Origin: Pagrus major
Lineage: Eukaryota > Chordata > Actinopteri > Spariformes > Sparidae
Assembly (NCBI RefSeq): GCF_040436345.1
Contig: NC_133232.1
Location: 25,574,315 to 25,638,314 of the forward strand
Reading direction: 5' to 3'
DNA length: 64,000 nucleotides
Shown: one piece after another, positions 34,800 through 62,306 of the stretch
Numbering within the stretch: position 1 is the stretch's first letter
Layout: the number at the start of each line of letters is the position of its first letter
Notes under the pieces: generated by a model
Seen by the model: the letters and a program-made list of their open reading frames with translations, nothing else
Told to the model about the DNA's origin: nothing
The model's database searches: none
Position numbers and translations under genes: made by a program

Positions 34800-35093
34800 G
34801 TAAGACTAATGTATGATTTTACATCACTTTTACTTCGGATCTTATTTTGTCTTAGACTTCCTGTAAAATGGATAACGTCAATAGTTTTTGTATCTCAATG
34901 TTTGCTTTTTGTGAAAGAGGTTAATTATTGTCATGTGTCTTTGGCCTTAGCAATGTTTCATGTTTTGCCTCTGTCGAAATTGTATGAGTGTTGGCTATTT
35001 AGCCAACACTTTTACGAGCATAATATAGTTTTGTACCGTTGACCCTGATGAAGTTTAGTCGTGGTAATTTTGGTGGTGAGTTTTGAGTCGTTT

Positions 35094-35094
<1 letters not shown>

Positions 35095-35127
<33 letters not shown>

Positions 35128-35142
35128 CATCATCATTATTAT
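35095..35142. repeat. (ATT)n microsatellite
   Basis: A run of ATT units ending in ATC variants, in the g5-g6 spacer. Confidence 0.9.
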
Positions 35143-35240
35143 AAAAAGGGCTATAAGAGAGAATTGTATTTCTCATTTCAGGACACTTGACAGATTACTT
35201 TGTTCATTTTTTCAGTTAAGCTTTCACAATAACACTGATG

Positions 35241-35261
35241 TGTGCTGTCCATGGTGCTGAA
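35241..35261 (-). promoter_or_regulatory. RE1/NRSE-like site between g5 and g6
   Basis: GTGCTGTCCATGGTGCTGAA matches 18 of 21 and is identical in sequence to the site at 21,410. The spacer 34,800-35,755 has no gene. Confidence 0.65.
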
Positions 35262-35549
35262 CGTTTGTCTTGAGTATCTTAAGTGCTGCCACGGTTTAAT
35301 GTAGCAATGCAAATACTTCTGTAGTCATTGACAGGGCTTCACGGTAAGACAGTTGTCATAAACTTGTTGTTTACATTGCTGTCGGTTGCCTAGTGATAAG
35401 TTTGCCTATGAAGAAGACCATCTTGAATACTGAGAATTTAGTTTTTGGAGCATTTAATGAGACTTAACTTCGTGCTGGCGATGATTCAATTCGGTGGAAT
35501 GATGTCCAATATTCAGTTTCTCCTTTATACAAAATGAAAACATTGAATG

Positions 35550-35571
35550 GTCCACTGGGTGTCAGTGTTAC
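35550..35571 (+). promoter_or_regulatory. CSE/CTCF-like promoter element of g6
   Basis: GTCCACTGGGTGTCAGTGTT is the clearest member of the series and resembles a CTCF core (CCACTGGGTGTCAGT), 256 bp before the g6 start. Confidence 0.6.
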
Positions 35572-35755
35572 AGTAGGGATCTGCTCAGACTTCATTCAGA
35601 ATAGACTCTGCCCCTTTCAAGTGTGTTTTTTTCAGCTCGACCACAAAGAATCACATCGTTTCGGATTTGGATCTGTACATATCCTCCGCAAACGTGATTG
35701 ACCGACATTTAAACTCAGGAAAACTGGAGGTGTTTTGAGCTGAAGATTTTTGTGG

Positions 35756-35805
35756 ATGCTGTTTCAAATGATTACGCCGAAGAAGACAAAGGACAAAGAG
35801 GCGGA

Positions 35806-35809
<4 letters not shown>
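35756..35809 (+). other. Upstream ORF overlapping the g6 start
   Basis: A 17-codon ORF (MLFQMITPKKTKDKEAE) in another frame ends with a TGA (35,807-35,809) that overlaps the g6 ATG at 35,806. If transcribed, it would favour termination-reinitiation at g6. Confidence 0.45.
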
Positions 35810-38136
<2,327 letters not shown>

Positions 38137-38592
38137 GTAAGACTAAAAACATTTTTTTACATTTTTTTTTTTTTTTAATCTGTATATAAGCACACGGTCC
38201 TTTGCTTGTTTATTGCTGAAACATTTCTTCTGTCTCTCAAGCCATTTTCACAGCGAACAGTACCAAATATAACTTACAGCAAAGTCAAATTCTTATTTTT
38301 AAGTTTCCTACTTTCATGTACGGATTCCAGAAGATTTGTTTCTATTTTTATTGTCTCATTTATCACATACAAACTGCTCGTTTACATAGAATGACATAGA
38401 AAATTGCAAGTCAATGTTACAAATGCTAAATGTGGCTACATAACTCCGTCTGCAACAGCAACTCTGCTGTACTTTAACTGGTTGTGTTTCCTGTTGATGA
38501 CCATACAGATTCATAACCACGATGAATGATAAGTTTGAAATACATAAAGGGGCTCATCCTTTGGAAAAAGGACAGTCTTTCCCCTGACTGTG

Positions 38593-38613
38593 ATCACTCT
38601 CCATGGTGCTGAA
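38593..38613 (-). promoter_or_regulatory. RE1/NRSE-like site between g6 and g7
   Basis: TCACTCTCCATGGTGCTGAA matches 16 of 21. The GCTGAA half is intact and the other half is weakened. Confidence 0.45.
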
Positions 38614-38887
38614 ATGAAAGTTTCACTGTTTTCCAGCAAAACAGATTACCTATAGTCAGTATAAGGTATGTGGGTACTAAGTGTTTGACAGTTTGGTCTC
38701 ATAATATTCCATCTTGTAGCCAATAACTGGCGGGGAAATTTGAAGATGTTGCAGTGTTTCTGCTGCGTTGTGCAATATGCATGGAGGTAGTTGTCTTCAA
38801 CTTGGTTTTTGCTGTCATTAAAGGGAAAGTTGGCCTGAAGTTGAATTATTTCTGTTGTTAAAGGGAAAGGCTGTGCAACGAGTCGTG

Positions 38888-38908
38888 GCTGCTGTCAATG
38901 ATGCTGAA
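38888..38908 (-). promoter_or_regulatory. Degenerate second RE1-like site between g6 and g7
   Basis: GCTGCTGTCAATGATGCTGA plus A matches 16 of 21 and has the same orientation, 295 bp after the previous site. It was probably a duplicate that is decaying. The spacer 38,137-39,435 has no gene; a GAGCGA-rich stretch lies near 39,045-39,066. Confidence 0.35.
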
Positions 38909-39218
38909 ACGCGTGAACACGTCAAACACTAATACAATATTTATAAAATCCTTCAGTGAATAGTATACTGGTGAAGACCAAATTGGTCATTGGTAGGTGC
39001 AAACCAACTTCAGGAATGTATCGCTTCAAAATATTTCAATTAACGAGCGAGAGAGCGAGCGAAAAAGAGGCCGAAAGCTAGATCAGTGATAGACAGCTGA
39101 AAATCTGCTGCTTTATCAAGGCACCTTACGCATTACGTTATGTTCCCACAAGCTTGGGATATTTATTCTAAAAGAGGGGAAAAAAAAAATGATATGGTCA
39201 AGTTTGTTCTCAGTCATT

Positions 39219-39240
39219 ACCTCTGGGTGTCACTACTACA
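39219..39240 (+). promoter_or_regulatory. CSE/CTCF-like promoter element of g7
   Basis: ACCTCTGGGTGTCACTACTA, with CGTTGTCCCTCCC at 39,259-39,271. Confidence 0.6.
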
Positions 39241-39435
39241 CCGGGAAACCTCAAAATACGTTGTCCCTCCCTCAGGATCCTTTTCTTTGTCATCGTTGCA
39301 GAGCAGCGATCGCATTTGAAACTAACACACCAGCCGATGAATTCACGCTGCGCGTTCTATGAAGATGGATATTCAGCGGATTGGACATAAATCATAGTTT
39401 ATTGCATTAACAGCCTCCTTGTGTGTTGTTGGATA

Positions 39436-41793
<2,358 letters not shown>

Positions 41794-42033
41794 GTAAGAG
41801 CTTGATATGCAAGTGTGGTGTTTTATATTCAGATGTGTATCATATTATTTGGGGTTCCTGGACTGATGTCTTAATCAGACTGTTGAAACTACGTTGAGAA
41901 ATGTTCCACAAATATTCTAATCTATCCTCAGTTAAGAAAAAGAATAGAAGTTTCTCAGCCAATTATATTGTTGAACTCCGCTCCCTGATTATGTTAGTGG
42001 TTGAGATACAAAAAGGCTGCGAGTCTGTTTTTA

Positions 42034-42054
42034 ATCGCTGTCCGTGGTGCTGAA
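42034..42054 (-). promoter_or_regulatory. RE1/NRSE-like site between g7 and the exon relic
   Basis: TCGCTGTCCGTGGTGCTGAA matches 19 of 21, among the best in the window. It lies 15 bp before the orphan exon tail. Confidence 0.7.
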
Positions 42055-42068
42055 ATGCATTGACGTGT

Positions 42069-42145
42069 GTATAGGATCTACTATAGTCCCTGGCAGCAAT
42101 GCAAATACTCTAGTGCTCCCTGACAGGAGGAGAGGATCTGGAGAG
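42069..42145 (+). pseudogene. Orphan 3' end of a gamma variable exon with an intact splice donor
   Basis: 77 bp match the last coding part of the gamma tails (IGSTIVPGSNANTLVLPDRR, then RGSGE) and end at GAG|GTGAGT, a strong donor. Nothing upstream in the same exon survives, and a RE1 site stands directly in front of it. The open frame is kept. It is the remnant of a deleted gamma gene between the two gamma subfamilies, or a duplicate of a gamma 3' end. Confidence 0.85.
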
Positions 42146-42202
42146 GTGAGTAAATATTTATATTTGTTGTATATGCTGAATCAAGCATCTCGTTTGTCAT
42201 GA

Positions 42203-42223
42203 CTCCTCTATCATGGTACTGAA
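42203..42223 (-). promoter_or_regulatory. Strongly decayed RE1-like site after the relic
   Basis: The half TCATGGTACTGAA remains recognisable and the other half is lost (about 11 of 21). Order and spacing after the relic donor suggest that it was this lost gene's downstream site. Confidence 0.25.
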
Positions 42224-42330
42224 CTCTGATTTAAACTGACCTCACAGGGGGAACTTTCTCATACAAAATATCAACACATGCACAGTGACTTTTAGTAATG
42301 ATCACGTGATAAATGCATTCTCCAACACAT

Positions 42331-42351
42331 TCACAGGGTGGCAGTACCTTA
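42331..42351 (+). promoter_or_regulatory. CTCF-like promoter element of g8
   Basis: TCACAGGGTGGCAGTACC is closer to a standard CTCF core than the GGTGTCAGTG form of the neighbours, and lies 240 bp before the start. Confidence 0.5.
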
Positions 42352-42590
42352 TCAGTATAGCGCCTAGCAGCGTTTACTGCACAGGATATAGCCTACATGA
42401 GTCCGCCTAGTACGTTTAGTCTGGTGAGACAACATTTAGCTGGCAGACCTGGAATACGCGCACGGTGTTTTTGTATTTTGTCAAATACATTCCAAGGAGA
42501 TATAAATATACGTCAGGTTACGATGGACACACGAATCTAGACATGTGGAGAATGATGGACGCGTTTGGATTTGTACATTTACCTCAAAAC

Positions 42591-44948
<2,358 letters not shown>

Positions 44949-45041
44949 GTAAGCTTATTTCCATGGCTAAATCAAACTTAAACTTTTGTTTAAATTGTGA
45001 ATTTGCCTCTTAATCACTTGTATTGCTTCAACAAGGTACTA

Positions 45042-45042
45042 G

Positions 45043-45086
<44 letters not shown>
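45042..45086. repeat. (GC)n(AC)n microsatellite
   Basis: A short GCGCGC run joined to about 18 CA units, in the g8-g9 spacer. Confidence 0.95.
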
Positions 45087-45087
<1 letters not shown>

Positions 45088-45147
45088 TTAACTTGTTTTG
45101 CGATTTTAAAATGTGCTGTTTGGGCAGTGACTAATCGGAGTGATAAT

Positions 45148-45168
45148 GTCGCTGTCCATCGTGCTGAA
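45148..45168 (-). promoter_or_regulatory. RE1/NRSE-like site between g8 and g9
   Basis: TCGCTGTCCATCGTGCTGAA matches 18 of 21, 403 bp before the g9 start, the shortest distance in the series. The spacer 44,949-45,570 has no gene. Confidence 0.6.
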
Positions 45169-45321
45169 ACCTCCACTTGTAGCGCTGTCAGTGTGTTTCA
45201 TTACACTACAGCCAATGGCATGTACACTTAATGTCTCTTAATGAAACCGTCAGTATTATATTTAAAATGTTCATCTTTAAACTCTGTTATAGATGTGGAT
45301 GAACAAGCTATCTGGAAAGTA

Positions 45322-45343
45322 AACACTTGGTGTCAGTATGTGA
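45322..45343 (+). promoter_or_regulatory. CSE/CTCF-like promoter element of g9
   Basis: AACACTTGGTGTCAGTATGT, about 230 bp before the start. Confidence 0.55.
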
Positions 45344-45570
45344 GCAGAAAAGTGTTTCAAGAGAAGCCCTTTGTCAGATATATGGGTCCTCCCCTTTGTG
45401 GGATGGCTTTTCGGTACTGGATGCATCCTTTGCACTCACAGCGAATATTCAGCGGCTTGCGCTTTTGATAATACACAGGAAAATGAGCATATTATCTTAA
45501 GTCTATCTGTTTTCATATGATAAAGGAATCGTCATTGTGACTCAACGGGACACATTTTCATCTGCTAATT

Positions 45571-47934
<2,364 letters not shown>

Positions 47935-48209
47935 GTAAGATCAAAAGTTTGACTCTCTCTCTCCTGTAGTTGTTTTGTCTATTTTTTTGTGAATAACAAT
48001 GCATACATATATCAATTACATTCTCTTTAGTTTGAAGCTTGTGCTTAATAATATTTGCGGTAATCTAATTCATTGATATTCATGGTTATGAAACAAGCAT
48101 TGCTGACTTTCTTTATGGCAAACATTTAGAAAAGACAACTAGTTTTGCTGTTTTGTTAAAATGCCTTCACTGAACTGATCCCACTGGGGAAGTTAGTCAT
48201 GTATTGGCT

Positions 48210-48230
48210 GTTGCTGTCCGTGGTGCTGAA
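48210..48230 (-). promoter_or_regulatory. RE1/NRSE-like site between g9 and g10
   Basis: TTGCTGTCCGTGGTGCTGAA matches 19 of 21. The spacer 47,935-48,749 has no gene. Confidence 0.7.
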
Positions 48231-48481
48231 TCCCTTGTTTGGGCAAAATGCGACGCTCTCATTTGAGGTATGTCATTAATCGGTGATGTAATGTAATGTA
48301 ACAGTTAATGTCTTCATGGATAATCTGTTAAATGAAGGTGTAGGAGCATCTTTGCCTCTTCTGTGCTTTGTAAGTGGGAATATGGCACGTTATTGTTAAA
48401 AATGCTTTATTTTTGGTGTAAAATTCCTTTTTTAAATAGATTTTTCTATTTTTCAAAAGATAGTATTGCAGTGTGAATCGC

Positions 48482-48503
48482 GGTCACTTGGTGTCAGTAT
48501 AAT
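48482..48503 (+). promoter_or_regulatory. CSE/CTCF-like promoter element of g10
   Basis: GGTCACTTGGTGTCAGTATA, about 250 bp before the start. Confidence 0.55.
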
Positions 48504-48749
48504 GACAAGTAATACTTCCACATGTTTTCGTCATAGCCACTAGACCCATCCCCTTCCTTTAAAACCATCACTGACTGAAGCTTTTAACGCGCAGACGGCT
48601 TGAATTTACAGTTTACCTTTGAAAAATCGTAACGCTCTGTGGAATAATGGTTGGATTATGGCAACGAATGTGACGGAGGGATTTTGCGTTAGTAAACGAG
48701 TATAGCTCTTTCAAATCTGTTTTTTGTTTGAATGTTTCATCTTCACATC

Positions 48750-51110
<2,361 letters not shown>

Positions 51111-51390
51111 GTAAGATTAATGTTTTGGATGTTTTAATTTTCCCCATCCCCTGGATACTTTGCGTGAAAATGTTTTGATGATCAGTGAGAAGCCTCTGTA
51201 GAAATAGCAGGGAAGCTACACCTTCCTGCTTAGCATTTTAAACTAGTTACAAACTAATTTATTTGACCTTTTAATGCATAATATTTGAAGGCAGCTTTTT
51301 CATTTTAATGGTGGCGCATTGCTATGCTATTTTTAATCATATATTTCATTGATGCTTGTATAATCGCATGTTCTTTTACAACGTATGGCG

Positions 51391-51411
51391 GCTTTGGTTC
51401 ATGTTGTTGAG
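51391..51411 (-). promoter_or_regulatory. Eroded RE1-like site between g10 and g11
   Basis: GGTTCATGTTGTTGAG aligns with the consensus half by four changes, and the outer half is lost. This is the only full gene interval without a good RE1. It is reported as a possible fossil site. The spacer 51,111-51,884 has no gene. Confidence 0.2.
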
Positions 51412-51624
51412 TGTTTGAGTGATGTCCTCTAATACCTTCATTGTTTTGGGTTTTTTTTGTTTTTCATGTGCCTGAAATGTAAAAAAGAAAGACCCCAGCT
51501 GCAACATGTGATTTAAAAGTCAAAGCTGTTTTGATGAGTGGGGACATGTTGCCTCTGAATATTTCAAGATTGTCTTTTATACACTACATGATTACTGCTG
51601 TAATGTGTGTGTATATAACCTTCT

Positions 51625-51646
51625 CAACGCTTGGTGTCAGTGTAGT
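51625..51646 (+). promoter_or_regulatory. CSE/CTCF-like promoter element of g11
   Basis: CAACGCTTGGTGTCAGTGTA, about 240 bp before the start. It is intact although the RE1 of this interval is not. Confidence 0.55.
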
Positions 51647-51884
51647 TCAGCGATTCTGTGCATCTGGTCGCACTTTACGTCACGGGCTTTATTTCTAACG
51701 AGCCCTTGCATTCATCTCAAACAGCACACTTGAGCGTTAGGTCGTGTCTGGCGGCGACGGGTGTGTTTTATTTTACGCATTTTTTGTTCGAACAGACATT
51801 GGGCATTGTTCAGAAACATGACGCATTAAGTGTAATTTGTTATCACGACGCAGTAACAGGACTGTTCTTTATCGCCTCCGAGAC

Positions 51885-54245
<2,361 letters not shown>

Positions 54246-54640
54246 GTAAGGCACATTTAAGTGCAAACTGGAAGGACTAATTGTACTGTTTGTGTACTGA
54301 ACATATTAAGTTTCCGTATCCTGCCTAATGTGTGTCATGACACTGGATTTTTGCTTTTCCTGGTTACCTCTGGCAGGTTTGACCTTGGGTCATTTCTAGG
54401 ACTTACATGCTGTGAGAGTGAGAGAGGGTAATTTAGGTTGAATTGAGTAGTTTATTAGCTCTTTATATCTTCATTTTGGTAGTCACTCACTTTGTGAACA
54501 CATCTACTAACTCTATCAATTCTGACTGTCTGGTTAGACATAGTTTGAAGAATCTCCTCAAGGAAACTATAATTGAATAACTTGAAAGAATGTGATAATA
54601 CTTTAACAGTGAAGGTCATACTGAACTGCAATGCCTCGTG

Positions 54641-54661
54641 ACCGCTGTCCTTGGTGCTGAA
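54641..54661 (-). promoter_or_regulatory. RE1/NRSE-like site between g11 and g12
   Basis: CCGCTGTCCTTGGTGCTGAA matches 18 of 21 and has the CTTG spacer variant also seen at 57,997. Confidence 0.65.
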
Positions 54662-54777
54662 AGTTGTTGGCTTCATTTGTTGATACTAATATCGTTTAAA
54701 CAGTGTCCTAATTCATAACATAATCATTGTACTGCATGTAAACTATATTCAGTAGTGTTATGTACAGCTTTCAAAAA

Positions 54778-54785
<8 letters not shown>

Positions 54786-54864
<79 letters not shown>
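54786..54864. repeat. (TA)n microsatellite
   Basis: About 39 TA units follow a 13-base A run. The paralogous place after g12 (near 58,130-58,150) has only a short AAAGATATATATTTA, so the array expanded in one copy after duplication. Confidence 0.95.
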
Positions 54865-54866
<2 letters not shown>

Positions 54867-55014
54867 ATTTTTGACGGCAGGTTTGTGGTCACTTATCTGG
54901 AGCCTCCTGATCTCTTTCCATGGACTCAGCTGACTTTATTCGCTGTGACTAAAAACCAAACTACCATTGACCTCATGTGCAGAATATCCTAAAATGTTCT
55001 GCAGTGAGAAATAA

Positions 55015-55036
55015 GGTCGCATGGTGTCAGTGTAAT
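55015..55036 (+). promoter_or_regulatory. CSE/CTCF-like promoter element of g12
   Basis: GGTCGCATGGTGTCAGTGTA, followed by GTCAGCGTTGCCCGAGCTTG, a stretch shared with g13 and partly with g14. Confidence 0.6.
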
Positions 55037-55277
55037 GTAAAAAGTCAGCGTTGCCCGAGCTTGTCGTCACTGCTATTTGGTTCCACCTCCTGATAACATT
55101 CAGACTTCAACACTGGCAGGATCGTTTCTCTGCTTATTTTGTGTAAATGATGGATTTGCTGCAGTTTCTGGCTATATAGAAAGTCGATGACTGTTCAAAG
55201 ACAGTAAAGTGTTGGATTCCGTCTATACAATTAGTTATTTTCCTCGTGATGGATTACTGATGATTTCGGGTTTAACC

Positions 55278-57635
<2,358 letters not shown>

Positions 57636-57996
57636 GTAAGGCAAATTTAAATGCAAACTGGAAGGCCTAATTGTATTGTTTGTGTACTGAACATATCAAG
57701 TATCTGTATCATGCCTAATGTGTTGCATGACACTGGATTTTTGCTTTCCCTGGTTTCCTCTGGCAGTTATGACCTTGTGTCATTTCTAGGACTTACATGC
57801 TGTGAGAGTGAGAGAGGGTAATTGAGGTTGAATTGAGTAGTTTATTAGCACTTTATATCTTCATTTTCGTAGTCACTCACTTTGTGAACACATCTACTAA
57901 CTCTATCAATTCTAAATACATGTCTGGTTTGACATAGTTTGAAGAATCTCCTCAAGTAAACAATGAGATGTTCATACTGAAGGGCAATGGCTCGTG

Positions 57997-58017
57997 ATCG
58001 CTGTCCTTGGTGCTGAA
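57997..58017 (-). promoter_or_regulatory. RE1/NRSE-like site between g12 and g13
   Basis: TCGCTGTCCTTGGTGCTGAA matches 18 of 21. The whole interval 57,636-58,580 is a paralogue of 54,246-55,277 and holds no gene. Confidence 0.65.
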
Positions 58018-58316
58018 AGTTGTTGGCTTCATTTGTTGATACTAATATCGTTTAAACAGTGTCCTAATTCATAACATAATCATTGTACTGCATGTAAACT
58101 ATATTCATTACTGTTATGTGCAGCTTTCAAAACATATTTAAAGATATATATTTAGCATTTTTGTGGGCAGGTTTGTGGTCACTTATTTACAGTCTGGAGC
58201 CTCCTGATCTCTTTCAATGGACTCAACTGACTTTGCTAGGTTCGCTGTGATTAAAAACCAAACTACCATTGACCTCATGTGCAGAATATCCTTACATTTT
58301 CTGCAGTGAGAAATAA

Positions 58317-58338
58317 GGTCGCATGGTGTCAGTGTAAT
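58317..58338 (+). promoter_or_regulatory. CSE/CTCF-like promoter element of g13
   Basis: GGTCGCATGGTGTCAGTGTA is the same sequence as in g12, about 250 bp before the start. Confidence 0.6.
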
Positions 58339-58580
58339 GTAAAAAGTCAGCGTTGCCCGAGCTTGTCGTCACTGCTATTTGGTTCCACCTCCTGATAACA
58401 TTCAGACTTCAACACTGGCAGGATCGTTTCTCTGCTTATTTTGTGTAAATGATGGATTTGCCCCAGTTTCTGGCTATATAGAAAGTCAATGACTGTTTAG
58501 AGAGAGGGAAGTGTTGGATTCCGTCTATACAACGTAGTTATTTTCCTCGTGATGGATTACTGCTGATTTCGGGTTTAACC

Positions 58581-60938
<2,358 letters not shown>

Positions 60939-60951
60939 GTAAGACATATTT

Positions 60952-60986
60952 AAAAAAAAGAAAAGAAAGAAAAGAAAGAAAAACAA
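60952..60986. repeat. Purine-rich (AAAAG)n-like simple repeat
   Basis: Imperfect AAAAG/AAAG units just after the g13 donor. Confidence 0.8.
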
Positions 60987-61706
60987 AATTCTTTTAAAAA
61001 GAATTTGCAGTATGAGGAATGATATTGGTAGTAGACAAAAAAGTTGTATGAAAATTGTGAAGTGCTTTTCTGATGATTTGATTTGTGTATTTGCTCACTA
61101 CACACATAACACTCTGAATACTTTGCTGGTGTAGTTGTATGGTTCTGCAAACTATTGTGCTGAATCTGCTGTTTGTTCTTTGGTTTACATTGTGGGATTG
61201 ATGCTTCGTCATTTTCATGGCACATTTCTCTCTTATGGGTGAACCTGGCTGGCTATATACATTTAAGTTGATTGAGCATTTTATGAGTCATTTTCTAGTT
61301 CATGATTTTGTCACTAGTTTGAACAGCTCTATCAGCATTCTGACCTTGCTTATAGGCTATACAGTTTTGACTTTGCACACTGGTTGCTATTTTCCATCTC
61401 TTGCAGATCATAACATGATTAGTGCTGGTTGGTCTTTTTTGTTGCAATGTTAAATTCTTTTTTTCAATTCAACATTTGTGGTTATTTCATAGTCTTCCTA
61501 TTTTCATATGATATTTTTAGACGTGCAGACCATGCAGTTACAGTTCAGTTATTGGAAATATTGTGTGTTTAGATGAGGAGATATAGTCCTGCTCCCAATA
61601 AAGGAGAGCTGACTGATAACAGATACATCAGGGTGCTGCAGCATCAGTATCACTATACCTACTGTAACTTCACTGACTGTATCTAGACTGTGCTGCAGTC
61701 AGTGTG

Positions 61707-61727
61707 GTCGCTGTCCATGGTGCCCAA
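61707..61727 (-). promoter_or_regulatory. RE1/NRSE-like site between g13 and g14
   Basis: GTCGCTGTCCATGGTGCCCA plus A matches 17 of 21, with the GCTGAA half changed to GCCCAA. The spacer 60,939-62,306 has no gene. Confidence 0.5.
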
Positions 61728-62038
61728 AGTGTTCGGCCTCATTTACAAGGATTTGTTCATAAAATATACATTAAGTACACTTGGTGACTGAATTTTTAAC
61801 TTTCATCATAGGAAAAAAATAATATTAGTAAATCCTCTACAGAATCCTCTAAACATTTTGAAAGGTAATTGCTTTCTTGTTTTAATTGATTGAAGTCTTC
61901 AGTTCGCGTGTTTAATGAAAAGAAGTCCACTTCCTCATCTGCTATTAAACGATCGATGTACGTTTTAATCAGACAAACAATTTCACATTATTCTAATGTG
62001 TTATGAACCTCTTGGACCTCTCTGCAGGGGGACGTTTG

Positions 62039-62060
62039 GTCGCATGGTGTCAGTGTAATG
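62039..62060 (+). promoter_or_regulatory. CSE/CTCF-like promoter element of g14
   Basis: TCGCATGGTGTCAGTGTAAT, with the same following GTCAGC..T..CTTGTCGTCA pattern as g12 and g13. Confidence 0.6.
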
Positions 62061-62306
62061 TAAAAAGTCAGCAGTGCACGGTCTTGTCGTCATCGCATTT
62101 TGGTTCCTCCTCTTGACAACATTTTCACTTCGATGTTAGCGCAGCCTCTCCTGCGCTTATTGTTGCCTTTGTGAAGATCCTGTTTACCACCACTACAGAC
62201 GATGTAGAAAAGCAGGGAGTATTTTCATATCACAAAGTGCTGGATTCTGTTTTTACAACGAAGATTTTGTTCTTGTGATGGATTACTGATGATTTCGGGT
62301 TTAACC

